A DNA stretch of 64,000 bases from Delphinapterus leucas (lineage: Eukaryota > Chordata > Mammalia > Artiodactyla > Monodontidae): positions 1,170,269-1,234,268 of the forward strand of contig NW_022098068.1 in the NCBI RefSeq assembly GCF_002288925.2, in the 5' to 3' direction. The position numbers and the translations under genes were made by a program. Numbering within the stretch: the stretch's first letter is position 1; every line of letters begins with the position of its first letter. Below are positions 22,501 to 34,375 of the stretch, piece by piece. The notes beneath the pieces were generated by a model that was given only the letters and a program-made list of their open reading frames with translations, searched no databases and was not told the origin of the DNA.

Positions 22501-25165
22501 AAGAGGAGGAGTCAAGATGGCAGAATAGGAGGATGTGGAGTTTGCCTCCCCTCACAAGTACATCAAAAATACATCTACAAATGGAACAGTTATCACAGAG
22601 AACCTGCTGAACACTAGTGGAGGACTTTGGACACCTAAATGGACAAGAAAAATCCCCATGCAACCAGGTAGGATGAACAAAAGAATAAAAGAAAAGAGGA
22701 AACGCGAAGGGATCATCACTCCTGGGGATGGAGCTGAAGGATAGAAGAGGTTCCCACACTCAAAGAAGCTCCCTCACAGTGGGGAGATCAGCTGAGACTG
22801 AGAGGGAACTTCAGGGGATCAGAAAGGAACAAAGTAAGAAGTCTGTGAAAGGCAAGACAGAGTAAGACCTACACGCATGGTCTGTGCCACAGCCCTATGC
22901 ACCCTAGCCTGAGTTGTGTGTCTCCTGGTGTGTAGGGGGGCTGCGTGCTGGAAAGTGGAGTTTGGAGAGTGGACCCAGGGAGGGGCCAGCTGTTGGCTGT
23001 GAGGAGACAACCTGAAGAGAAGGGAGTGGGAGCTCCACAATTGAGAAAGACTGTGGAGGAAAACCGGGTCACCATAGAAGCATGGAGCAATTTTTGAGTG
23101 ATGCATAAGGGGTGGGACCACCATTGAAACCCCCTTCCCTATGCACTGGCCCCTGCTTCCATGGGCACTGGGATGGGAGCCCATCTTAGCAGGCTCACCA
23201 CCCCCCTCAAGCCAAGGCCTCCATTGGCTGCAGAGACCCCAGCAGTCCTGTGCACCAACTCTGCCAGGGCCTCCTGGGGGTTCTGCCAATGCTGGCGGGG
23301 GCTGGGTGATAAAGTGTGGCACTAGAAGAGCAGACCCAGGGAGAGGACTGCTGTTGGATATGTGGAGATGGCCTGAGGGGACAGGAGTGAGAAGCTCCAC
23401 AGATGGAATACTCCTAGAAGAAGCATGGTCTGCCTCAGAAACGAGGTGCCATTGTGGAGTGGCACACAGAGGGCAGGGCCGCCATCACAGACTCTCTCCC
23501 CACACGCCAGCCCCTGCCTCCGTGGGCACTGGGAGGGACTCCTACCAAAGCAAGTGTGCCCCAGTCTGTTGCAAACTCCTGACGGCCTCTGCCACCATGG
23601 GCACTATAGGGGGAGCCCATCAGAGCGAACATGTGTAACCCAGCCAGGAAGACTTGTCCCTACCCTGCCTGAGTGAGCATGTGCCCCCAAGTCTGTTGCT
23701 GCTGCTTGCCCCTCCCACCTAAGTGAGCAAGCATGACACAGTCAGCAGTGCCTTCACCCCCTATCACCTGGAAACCCAGCAACTACAGAATATCTGAAAG
23801 GACAATGAGTGATCCCACAACTGAGACTGGTCTAGCTTTAGCAGCTGTGCACTTTGGGGGCAAGTGTATGTGGGAGTTGGGCCAGGACAGAGTATGAACT
23901 GCCACCGCAGTGCCCACAGTGGGTCCAGAAACATACCTAGAGGTAGTGGAGAACCTCCAGAGGAGGCAGGGATTGGCTGTGGCTCACCATGGGGGCAAGG
24001 AACCTGATAAAGGAGACCCCAGGAAATATTTTTTTAATTTCTTATTTAATTGTTTAATTTTTCTTTTTCTATTTTTTTTTATTTTACTTTTTATTGTTTT
24101 GGGGATTTTTTTTGCTTGTTTGCTTGGTTTCTGTTTTTGTTTTTTGAAAATTTTTCTTTCCTTCTGGTATTTTGTTTGTTCTTTCTTTTGCTTATTTTGG
24201 TTTTCTTCTGTTTTGTTTTGTCTTCATCAATTTTTTTTTTTTTTTTGCAGTATGTGGGCCTCTCACTGTTGTGGCCTCTCCCATTGTGGAGCACAGGCTC
24301 CAGACGTGCAGGCTTAGTGGCCATGGCTCACGGGCCTAGCCACTCCACAGCATATGGGATCTTCCCAGACCGGGGCATGAACCCATGTCCCCTGCATCAG
24401 CAGGCAGACTCTCAACCACTGTGCCACCAGGAAGCCCTGTTTTCATCCTTTTTGGTTAATTTTGTGTGTTTATTTTTTGTTTCTTTGCTTTTATTTTCAG
24501 CTTGCTTCTGTATTTCTTTTATTTTGTGTTTTTGGTTTTTGTTTTGCTTTTATTGTTTGTTTAGGTTTTGGGGTTATTCTGTTTGTTTGGATGTTTTCTT
24601 ACTTAATTTGATTTTTATTCATTTGTTTTGTTGTTGTTTGTGTGTTTTTAGTTTGGTTTTGTTTTTATTATTTATCTTGGGTATTTGTTTTGTTTGATAC
24701 TTTTTGTTATTTGTCTTGAGTTTTGTTTGTTTATTTTCTTTTCCTATCTTCTTTTTGGCCATGCTGCGTGGCTTGTGGGGTCTTGATTTTCTGGTAGGGG
24801 GTTGAATGTGAGCCGCCAGGGTGGGAGTGCTGACTCTAAGCTCCAGGGAATATTAATAAGTGTGAGTTCACCTGGAGGTCATCATCTCAGCACAAAGTCT
24901 CAACTTCACGCAACTGCCTGCAAACTCCAGTGCTGAATGCCTCAGGTCAAACAAACAGCAAGATAGGAATACAGCCACACCCATCAGCCAACAGGCTGAC
25001 TAGTCATACTAAGTTCAGAGACATCTGAAAACACACCGCATGTTGTGGCCCTGCCCATCAGAAGGACAAGACTCAGCTCCACCTACCAGAGGGCAGGCAT
25101 CAGTCCCTCACACCAGGAAGCTTACACAAGCCCCTGGACCAAACTCACCCACTAGGTGGCTGACA
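22501..25165 (+). promoter_or_regulatory. L1-E 5' UTR / internal promoter region
   Basis: A YY1-like CAAGATGGC at 22513-22521 lies near the 5' terminus. A GC-rich section (22860-23960) contains repeated GGGCACTGGGA and GCCCCTGCCTCC blocks. A T-rich section follows (24028-24740, interrupted by a SINE), then the conserved CATGCTGCGTGGCTTGTGGG block and the segment that normally leads into ORF1. The sequence differs clearly from the L1-B/D/F type, so it represents another promoter lineage. Confidence 0.65.
24231..24437 (-). mobile_element. CHR SINE, antisense, in L1-E 5' UTR
   Basis: Read on the minus strand this is a complete short CHR SINE with its A tail seen as T(16) at 24231-24246. The flanks are TGTCTTCATC (24219-24228) and TGTTTTCATC (24438-24447), a 10-bp TSD with one change. 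It landed inside the T-rich block of the L1-E 5' UTR. Confidence 0.92.
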
Positions 25166-27043
25166 TCAGAACACAATCATAGTAGGGGACTTTAACACCC
25201 CAATTTCACCAATGGACAGATCATCCAAAATGAAAATAAAACAGGAAACACAAGCTTTAAATGATACATTAAACACGATGGACTTCACTGATGTTTATAG
25301 GACATTCCATCCAAAAACAGCAGTTTACACTTTCTTGTCAAGTGCACACAGAACATTCTCCAGGATACACCACATCTTGGGTCACAAATCAAGCCTCAGT
25401 AAATTGAATAAAATTGAAATTATATCAAGCATCTTTTCCGACCACAAAGCTATGAGATTAGAAATCAATTATTACAAAAAAATATATAAAAAACACAGAC
25501 CAGTGGAGCCAAAACAGTATGCTACTAAACGACCAGTGGATCCTGAAGAAATCAAAGAGGAACTCAAAGAATACATAGAGAAAAATGACAACAAACACGA
25601 TAATCAAAAACCCACGGTATGCAGCAAAAGCAGTTCTAAGAGGGAAGTTTTTATCAATACAATCCTACCTCAAGAAACAAGATAAATATCAAATAAATAA
25701 CCTGTCCTTGCACCTAAAGCAACTAGAGAAAGAAGAAATGTCAAAACCCAAAGTTAATAGAAGGAAAGAAATCATAAATATCAGAGCAGAAAGAAATGAA
25801 ATAGAGATGAAGAAAAATATATCAAAGATAAATAAAATTAAAAGCTGGTTCTTTGAGAAGATAAACAAAATTGATAAACTTTTAGCCAGCCTCTTCAAGA
25901 TAAAAGGGGAAAAGATTCAAATCAATAAAATTAGAAATGAAAAAGAAGTTACAATGGACACCACAGAAATTCAAAGGATCATAAGAGATAATTACAAGAA
26001 ACTATATGCCAATAAAATATATAACCTAGATGAAATGGACAAATTCTTAGAAAGATACAACCTTCCAAGACTGAACCAGGAAGAAAGAAAATATGAACAT
26101 ACCAATCACAGGTAATGAGATTGAAACTGTGATGAAAAATCTTCCAACAAACAAAAGTCCAGGACCAGATGGCTTCACAGGCAAATTCTATCAAACATTT
26201 AGAGAAGTGTTTACACCTATATTTCTGAAATTCTTCGAAAAAAACTGTAGAGGAAAAAACACTCCCAAGCTCATTCTAGGAAGCCACTATCAGCCTGACA
26301 TCAAAATCAAACATATCACAGAAAAGAAAATTACAGGCCAATATAACTGATGAACATAGATGCAGAAAGCCTCAACACAGCAACCCGAATCCAAAAAAAC
26401 TTTAAAAGGATAATACAACATGATCATGTGGGATTTATCCCAGGGATGCAAGGATTCTTCAATATACGAAAATCAATCAATGTGATACACCACATTAACA
26501 AATTGAAGAATAAAAACCATATGATCATCTCAGTAGTTGCAGAAAAATCATATGAAAAAGTTCAACACCCATTTATGATAAAAAAAAAACTCTCCAGAAA
26601 ATGGGCTTAGAGGGAAACTACCTCAACATAATAAGGCCATATATGACAAACCTACAGGTAACAGCATACAATATGTTGAAAACCTGAAAGCACTTCTTCT
26701 AAGATCAGGAACAAGACAAGGATGTCCATTCTCACCACTTTATTCAAAACAGTTTTGGAAGTCCTAGCCATGGCTATCAGAGAAGAAAAATAAATGAAAT
26801 GAAACAAAATTGGAAAAGATAAGTAAAACTGTCATTGTTTGCAGATGACACGATTATATACATAGACAATCCTAAGGATGCTACGAGAAAACTACTAGAG
26901 CTCATCAATGAATTTGGTAAACTTGGAGGATACAAAATTAACACACAGAAATCTCTTCCTTTCCTATAAACTAACAATGAAAGATCAGAAAGAGAGATGA
27001 GGGAAACAATCCCATTTACCATCACATCAAAAAGAATAAAATA
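25165..27043 (+). pseudogene. L1-E ORF2, left part (endonuclease end and RT), broken
   Basis: The open piece 25212-25685 begins in the endonuclease after the 'DFNTP' strand, whose codons are just upstream. It contains VYRTFHPKTAVYTFLSSAHR and the catalytic SDH (IFSDHKAMRLEINYY). The linker is open in another frame (25585-26115). RT is split into short frames: motif A has degenerated ([15 protein letters not shown]; two catalytic-region Asp codons changed). FADD survives near 26838-26849. It is interrupted at 27043 within the block encoding 'TSKRIKYLG', and the C-terminal part follows L1-F from 34376. Confidence 0.88.
27031..27043 (+). repeat. TSD of L1-F, left copy
   Basis: AAAGAATAAAATA, repeated at 34363-34375 as AAATAATAAAATA (one difference). 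The two copies bracket L1-F exactly, and the ORF2 reading order of L1-E continues across them. Confidence 0.8.
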
Positions 27044-29012
27044 GAGAGGGGGGAAGATGGCAGAAGAGTAAGACGTGGAGATCAACTTCCTCCCCACAGA
27101 TACACCAGAAATACATCTACACGTGGAACAACTCCAACAGAACACCTACTGAATGCTGGCAGAAGACCTCAGACCTCCCAAAACACAAGAAACCCCCCAC
27201 GTACCTGGGTAGGGCAAAAGAAAAAATAATAAACAGAGACAAAAGAATAGGGACAAGACCTGCACCAGTGGGAGGGAGCTGTGAAGGAGGAAAGGTTTCC
27301 ACACACTAGGAAGTCCATTCGTGGGTGAAGGCTGCGGGTGGCACAGGGGAGAAGCTTTGGAGCCACGGAGGAGAGCACAGCAATAGGGGTGCGGAGGGCA
27401 AAGCGGAGAGATTCCCATACAGAGGATTGGTGCCGACCGGCACTCACCAGCCCGAGAGGCTTGTGTGCTCATCTGCCGGGGTGGACAGGGCTGGGAACTG
27501 AGGCTCGGGCTTTCCTTGGAACGCAGAGAGAGGATTGGGGTTGGTGGCGTGAACACAGCCTGAAGTGGGTTACTGCACCACGGCTAGCCGGGAGGGATTC
27601 CAGGGAAAAGTCTGGACCTGCCAAAGAGGCAAGAGACATTTTGTTCCTTCTTTGTTTCCTGGTGCACGAGGAGACGGGATTAAGAACGCTGCCTAAAGGA
27701 GCTCCAGAGACGGGTGCAAGCCATGGCTAACAGCGCGGACCTCAGACACGGGCATGAGATGCTAAGGCTGCTGCTGCCACCACCAAGAAGCCTATGTGCA
27801 AGCACAGGTCACTATCCACACTTCCCCTCCCGGGAGCCCTGTGCAGCCCGCCACTGCCAGGGTCCCATGATCCAGGGAAAATTTCCACGGAAGAACGCAT
27901 GGTGTCCCTCAGGCTGGTGCAACCTCATGCCAGCCTCTGCCGCCGCAGGCTAACCCTGCATCCACAACCCTCCCTCCCTCCGGCCTGAGTTTTGTTTGTT
28001 TATTTTATTTTCCTAGCCCCTGAAGAAGCTACTTCTTTAACCCAATCATGTCTGAGGGAAGAACAGATGTGCTCCGGCGACCTACACACAGAGGCTAGGG
28101 AAAATCCAAAGCTGAGCCCCGGGAGCTATGCAAACAAAGAAGAGAAAGGGAAATCTATCCCAGCAGCCTCAGGACAACGGATTAAATCTCCACAATCAAC
28201 TTGATGTACCCTGAATCTGTGGAATACATGAATAGAAATGAATCATCCCAAATTGAGGAGGTAGAATTTGAGAGCAAGATTTATTATTTTTTCCACTTTT
28301 CCTCTTTTTGTGAGTGTGTATGCGTATTCTTCTGTGTGAGATTTTGTCTGTATAGCTTTGCTTTCACCATTTGTCCTAGGGCTGTATCTGTTCATTTTTT
28401 TTTTACTTAAAATTTTTTTTCTTAATAATTATTTTTTATTTTTATAACTTTATTTTATCTTAATTTATTTTACCCTCTTTCTTTCTTTCTACATTTTCTC
28501 CCTTTTATTCTAGGCCATGTGGATGAAACGGACTTGGTGTTGCAGCCAGGAGTGAGTCCTGTACCTCTGAGGTGGGAGAGACAACTTGAGGACACTGGTC
28601 AACAAGAGACCTGCCAGCTCCACATAATATCAAATGGCGAAGATCTCTCAGAGATCTCCATCTCAACACCAGCACCCAGCTTCACTCAACGACCAGCAAG
28701 CTACAGTGTTGGACAACCTATGCCAAACAACTTGCAAGACAGGATCACAAACGCAAGCATTAGCAGAGAGGCTGCCAAAAATCATAATAAGGCCACAGAC
28801 ACCCCAAAACACACCATCAGACGTGGACCTGCCCACCAGAAAGACAAGATCCAGCCTCATGCCCCAGAACACAGGCACTAGTCCCCTCCACCACGAAGCC
28901 TACCCAACCTACTGAACCAGCTTTAGCACCTGGGGACAGACCCCAAAAACAATGGGAACTACAAACCTGCAGTCTGCAAAAAGGAGACCCCAAACACAGT
29001 AAGATAAGCCAA
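27044..29012 (+). promoter_or_regulatory. L1-F 5' UTR / internal promoter region
   Basis: Starts GAGAGGGGGGAAGATGGCAG. The YY1-like GAAGATGGC is at 27053-27061. The GC-rich part has several CG dinucleotides (27300-27960), suggesting a relatively late arrival compared with the CpG-poor L1-B. The T-rich block is at 28270-28510 and the pre-ORF1 segment at 28510-29012. The ATG of ORF1 follows the conserved CCAAACACAGTAAGATAAGC. Confidence 0.75.
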
Positions 29013-29905
29013 ATGAGAAGACAGAAAAACATACAGCAGATGAAGGAGCAAGATAAAAACCCACCAGACATAACAAATGAAGAGGAAATAGGCAGTCTAT
29101 CTGAAAAGGAATTCAGAATAATGATAGTAAAGACGATCCAAAATCCTGTAAATAGAAAAGAGAAAATGCAAGAAACATTTAACAAGGACTTAGAAGAATT
29201 AATGATGAAACAAGCAATGATGAACAACACAATAAATGAAATTAAAAATACTCTAGATGGGAGCAATACCAGAATAACTGACACAGAAGAACGGATAAGT
29301 GACCTGGAAGATAAAATAGTGGAAATAACTATTGCAGAGCAGAATAAAGAAAAAAGAATTAAAAGAACTGAGGACAGTCTCAGAGACCTTTGGGACAATA
29401 TTAAATGCACAGGTATTCGAATTATAGGTGTCCCAGAAGGAGAAGAGAAAAAGAAAGGGACTGAGAAAATATTTGAAGAGATTATAGATGAAAACTTCCC
29501 TAATGTGGGAAAGGAAATCATTAATCAAGCCCAGGAAGCACAGAGAGTCCCATACAGAATAAATCCAGGGGGAAACACACCAAACATATATTAGTCAAAC
29601 TGTCAAAAATTAAATACAAAGAAAACATATTAAAAGCAACAAGGGAAAAACAACACATAACACACAAGGGAATCCCCATAAGGTTAACATCTGATCTTTC
29701 AGCAGAAACTCTTCAAGCCAGAAGGGACTGGCAAGACATATTTAAAGTGATGAAGGAGAAAAACCTGCAACAAAGATTACTCTACCCAGCAAGGATCTCA
29801 TTCAGATTTGATGGAGAAATTAAAACCTTTACAGACAAGCAAAGGCTGAGAGATTTCAGCACCACCAAACCAGCTTTACAACAAATGCTAAAGGAACTTC
29901 TCTAG
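29013..29905 (+). pseudogene. L1-F ORF1, one frameshift
   Basis: ORF1 encodes the RNA-packaging coiled-coil protein. It is open for 193 codons from the normal start (MRRQKNIQQMKEQDKNPPD). That piece holds the coiled coil (EERISDLEDKIVEITIAEQ) and the RRM (LWDNIKCTGIRIIGVPEGEE, KIFEEIIDENFPNVGKEI). A one-base loss at about 29580 then shifts the frame and gives a stop at 29594. The remaining C-terminal domain (SAETLQARRDWQ) is readable in the shifted frame to TAG 29903-29905. Expected full length is about 297 residues. Apart from this shift the copy is nearly intact. Confidence 0.94.
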
Positions 29906-29963
29906 GCAAGAAACACAAGAGGAGGAAAAGACCTACAATAACAAACACAAAACAATTAAGAAA

Positions 29964-32900
29964 ATGGGAATAGGAACATGCATATCGAAAATTACCTTAA
30001 ATGTAAATGGACTAAATGCTCCCACCAAAAGACACAGTTTGGCTGAATGGATACAAAAACAAGACCCATATATATGCTGTCTACAAGAGACCCACTTCAG
30101 ATGTAGAGACACATACAGATTGAACGTAAGGGGTTGGAAAAAGATATTCCATGGAAATGGAAGCCAAAAAAAAGCTGGAGTAGCAATTCTCATATCACGC
30201 AAAATAGACTTTAAAATAAAGACTATTAGAATAGAAAAAGAAGGACACTACATAATGATCAAGAGATCGATCCAAGAAGAAGATATAAAAATTGAAATAT
30301 TTATGCACCCAACATAGGAGCACCTAAATACATAAGGCAAATACCAACAGCCATAAAAGGGGAAATCGGCAGTAACACAATCATAGTAGGGGAATTTATC
30401 ACCCCACTTTCACCAATGGACAGATGATCCAAAATGAAAATAAATAAGGAAACACAAGCTTTAAATGATGCATTTAAAAATACGGACTTAATTGACATTT
30501 ACAGGACATTCTATTCAAAAACAACAGAATACATATTTTTCTCAAGTGCTCATGGAACATTCTCCAGGATAGATCATATCTTGGGTCACAAATCAAGCCT
30601 TGGTAAATTTAAGAAAATTGAAATTGTATCAAGTATCTTTTCCGACCACAATACTATGAGACTAGATATCAATTACAGGAGAATATCTGTAAAAAATATA
30701 AACACATGGAGGCTAAACAATACACTATTTAATAACGACACGAACACTGATGAAATCAAAGAGGAAATCAAAAAATACCTAGAAACAAATGACAATGAAG
30801 ATACGATGAAGCAAAACCTATGTGATGCAGCAAAATCAGTTCTAAGAGGGAAGTTTATAGCAATACAATCCTACCTTAAGAAACAGGAAACATCTCGAAT
30901 AAACAACCTAACCTTGCATGTAAAACAATTAGAGAAAGGAGAACAAAAACATCCAAAAGTTAGCAGAAGGAAAGAAATCATAAGGATCAAATCAGAAAGA
31001 AATGAAAGAAATGAATGAAATGAGAGCAACGATCAATAAAACTAAAAGCGGGTTCTTTGAGAAGATAAACAAAATTGATAAACCATTAGCCAGACTCATC
31101 AAGAAAAAAAGGGAGAAGACTCAAGTCAATAGAATTAGAAATGAAAAAGGAGAAGTAACAACTGACACTGCAGAAATACAAAACATCATGAGAGATTACT
31201 ACGAGCAAATCTAAGCCAATAAAATGGGCAACCTGGAATAAATGGACAAATTCTTAGAAATGCACAACCTGCCAAGGTGGAATCAGGAAGAAATAGAAAA
31301 TATGAACAGACCAATCACAAGCACTGAAATTGAAACTGTGATTAAAAATCTTCCAACAAACAAAAGCCCAGAACCAGATGACTTTACAGGTGAATTCTAT
31401 CAAACATTTAGAGAAGAGCTAACACCTATCCTTCTCAAAATCTTCCAAAATATAACAGAGGGAGGAACACTTCCAAAGTCATTCTACGAGGCCACCATCA
31501 CACTGAAACCAAAACCAGACAAGGATGTCACAAAGAAAGAAAACTACAGGCCAATATAACTGATGAACATAGATGCAAAAATCCTCAACAAAATACTAGC
31601 AAACAGAATCCAACAGCACATTAAAAGAGTCATACTCCATGATCAAGTGGGGTTTATTCCAGGAATGCAAGGATTCTTCAATATATGCAAATCATTCAAC
31701 GTGATACACCATATTAACAAATTGAAGTAGAAAAGCCATATGATCACCTCAATAGATGCAGAGAAAGCTTTTGACAAAATTCAACACCCATTTATATAAA
31801 AACCCTCCAGAAAGTAGGCATAGAGGGAACTTTCCTCAACAAAATAAAGGCCATATATGACAAACCTTCAGCCAACATCATTATCAATGGTGAAAAACTG
31901 AAACCATTTCCTCCAAGATCAGGAACAGGACAACGTTGCCCACTCTCATCACTCTTATTCAACATAGTTTTGGAAGTTTTAGCCACAGCAATCAGAGAAG
32001 AAAAGGAAATAAAAGGAATTCAAATCGGAAAAGAAGAAGTAAAGCTGTCACTGTTTGCAGATGACATGATACTATACATAGAGAATCCTAAAGATGGTGC
32101 CTGAAAACTACTAGAGCTAATCAATGTATTTGGTAAAGTAGCAGGATACAAAATTAATACAAAGAAATCTATGGTGTTCCTATACACTAATGATGAAATA
32201 TCTGAAAGTGAAATCAAGAAAACACTCCCATTCACCAGTGCAACAAAAAGAATAAAATATCTAGGAATAAACCTACCAAAGGAGACAAAAGACCTGTATG
32301 CAGAAAATTATAAGATGATGAAAGAAGTTAAAGATGATACAAATAGATTGAGAGATATACCATGTCCTTGGATTGGAAGAATCAACATTGTGAAAATGAC
32401 TCTACTATGCAAAGCAATCTACAGATTCAATGAAAACCCTATCAAACTATCACTGACATTTTTCACAGAACTAGAAAATAATTTCACAATTTGTATGGAA
32501 ACACTAAGGGCCCCGAATAGCCAAAGCAATATTGAAAATGAAAAACACAGCTGGAGGAATCAGGCTCCCTGACTTTAGACTATACTGCAAAGCTACACTA
32601 ATCAAGACAGTGTGGTACTGGCACAGAAACAAAAATATAGATCAATGGAACAGGATAGAAAGCCCACAGATAAACCCACACACATATGGTCACCTTATCT
32701 TTGATAAAGGAGACAGGAATGTACAATGGAGAAAGGACAGCCTCTTCAATAGTTGGTGCTGTGAATACTTGACAGGTATATATAAAAGTATGAGATTAGA
32801 ACACTCCCTAACAGCATACACAAAAATAAGCTCAAAATGGATTAAAGATCTAAATGTAAGGCCAGAAACTATCAAACTCTTAGAGCAAAACATAGGCAGA

Positions 32901-34046
32901 ACACTCTATGACATAAATCACAGCAAGATCCTTTTTGACCCACCTCCTAGAGAAATGGAAATAAAAACAAAAATAAACAAATGGGACCAAATGAAGCTTA
33001 AAAGCTTTTGAACAGCAAAGGAAACCATAAACAGGACCAAAAGACAAGCCTCAGAATGGGAGAAAATATTTTCAAATGAAGCAACTGACAAAAGATTAAT
33101 CTCCAAAATTTACAAGCAGCTCATGCTGCTCAATAACAGAAAAGCAAACAACCCAATCCAAAAATGGACCGAAGACTTAAATATACATTTCGCCAAACAA
33201 GGTATACATATTGCTAACAAACACATGAGAGAATGCTCAACATCATTAATCATTAGAAAATGCGAATCAAAACTACAATGAGATATCATCTCACTCTTGT
33301 CAGAATGGCCATCACCAAAAAATCTATAAACAATAAATGCTGGAGAGGGTGTGGAGAAAAGGGAACACTCTTGCACTGCTGGTGGGAATGTGAATTGGTA
33401 CAGCCACTATGGAGAACAGTATGGAGGTTCTTTAAAAAACTACAAATAGGGCTTCCCTGGTGGAGCAGTGGTTGAGAGTCCGCCTGCCAATGCAGGTGAC
33501 ATGGGTTCGTGCCCCAGTCCAGGAAGATCCCACAGGCCGTGGAGCGGCTGGTTCCGTGAGCCATGGCCACTGAGCCTGCACGTCTGGAGCCTGTGCTCCA
33601 CAACGGGAGAGGCCACAACAATGAGAGGCCCATGTACCACAAAAAAGAAAAAAAAAAAAGAAACTACAAATAGATCTACCATATGACCCAGCAATCCCAC
33701 TACTGGGCATATACTCTGAGAAAACCATATTTCAAAAAAGTCATGTACCAAAATGTTCATTGCAGCTCTATTTACAATAGCCAAGAGATGGAAACCACCT
33801 AAGTGTCCATCATTGGATGAATGGGTAAAGAAGATGTGGCACATATATACAATGGAATATTACTCAGCCATAAAAAGAAACAAAATTGAGGTATTTATAA
33901 TGAGGTGGATGGACCTAGAATATGTCATACAGAGTGACGTAAGTCAGAAAGAGAAAGGCAAATACTGTATGCTAACACATGTATATATATATATGGAATC
34001 TGAGAAAAAAAATATCGTGAAGAACCTTGGGGTTAGACAGGAATAA
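29964..34046 (+). pseudogene. L1-F ORF2, broken by indels and a SINE
   Basis: Starts MGIGTCISKITLNVNGLNAP with the endonuclease residues LQETHF. A one-base loss near 30298, before the 'IFMHPT' end, shifts the frame. The 'GDFN' strand reads GEFI, which removes an active-site pair. SDHN (IFSDHNTMRLDIN) is kept in the next open piece (30434-31018). RT is split: FADD is intact near 32055-32066, but a TGA follows soon after. The C-terminal part has the Cys-rich motif ([17 protein letters not shown]) and is interrupted by a CHR SINE at 33450-33660. The last piece runs to 34046, beyond the usual stop, because the usual stop is out of frame. Confidence 0.93.
33450..33660 (+). mobile_element. CHR SINE in L1-F ORF2, perfect 13-bp TSD
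   Basis: A full-length short CHR SINE: GGCTTCCCTGGTGGAGCAGTGG head, a B-box-like GGTTCGTGCCC (33504-33514), a GAGAGGCCCATGTACCACA end and an A-rich tail interrupted by G. The flanks AAACTACAAATAG at 33437-33449 and 33661-33673 are identical. It therefore entered after L1-F was in place and is among the youngest events here. It splits the ORF2 C-terminal domain. Confidence 0.96.
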
Positions 34047-34375
34047 AGACTCAGCCCTACTAGAGAATGAACTTGAGGATATGGGGAGGGGGAAGGGTAA
34101 GCTGTGCCATAGTGAGAGAGTGGCATGGACATATATATTCATTACCAAATGTAAAATAGTGAGAAACAGCTGCATAGCACAGGGAGATCAGCTCGGTGCT
34201 TTTTGACTACCTGGATGTGTTGGATAGGGAGGGTGGGAGGGAAGGAGACAGAAGACGGAGGAGGTATGGGTACATATGTATATGTATTACTGATTCACTT
34301 TGCTATAAAGCAGAAACTAACACTCCATTGTAAAGCAATTATACTCCAATAAAGATGTAAAAAAATAATAAAATA

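Larger units (their letters stand above)
22501..27043 (+). mobile_element. L1-E, left part (5' UTR joined to ORF2)
   Basis: An L1 of a different 5' UTR type from B/D/F: it starts GAGGAGGAGTCAAGATGGCAGAATAGG, and its 5' UTR runs to about 25165. There it joins the endonuclease region directly (CATCAGAACACAATCATAGT), so the end of the 5' UTR, all of ORF1 and the first third of the endonuclease are missing. The ORF2 part continues to 27043, where L1-F is inserted. L1-E resumes at 34376. An antisense CHR SINE lies at 24231-24437. Confidence 0.88.
27044..34362 (+). mobile_element. L1-F: full-length L1 nested in L1-E
   Basis: 7.3 kb including a CHR SINE of about 0.22 kb. It comprises a 5' UTR 27044-29012, ORF1 29013-29905, ORF2 29964 to about 34000, and a 3' UTR with a strong G-run tract (34224-34245), AATAAA (34348-34353) and a short A tail. 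It is flanked by a 13-bp TSD with one mismatch and interrupts L1-E in RT. This is the best-preserved full-length copy in the window that is complete at both ends, yet ORF1 and ORF2 each have frameshifts. Confidence 0.96.

Noticed and set aside
22819..23638. Two overlapping frames of 165 and 193 codons, Pro/Gly/His-rich, possibly a host exon.
   Set aside because: They fall in the GC-rich part of the L1-E 5' UTR, on both strands, without splice-site logic or any recognisable domain.
24050..24697. A 215-codon Phe-rich frame that looks like a membrane protein.
   Set aside because: It is translated T-rich L1-E 5' UTR with an antisense CHR SINE in the middle. Not a gene.
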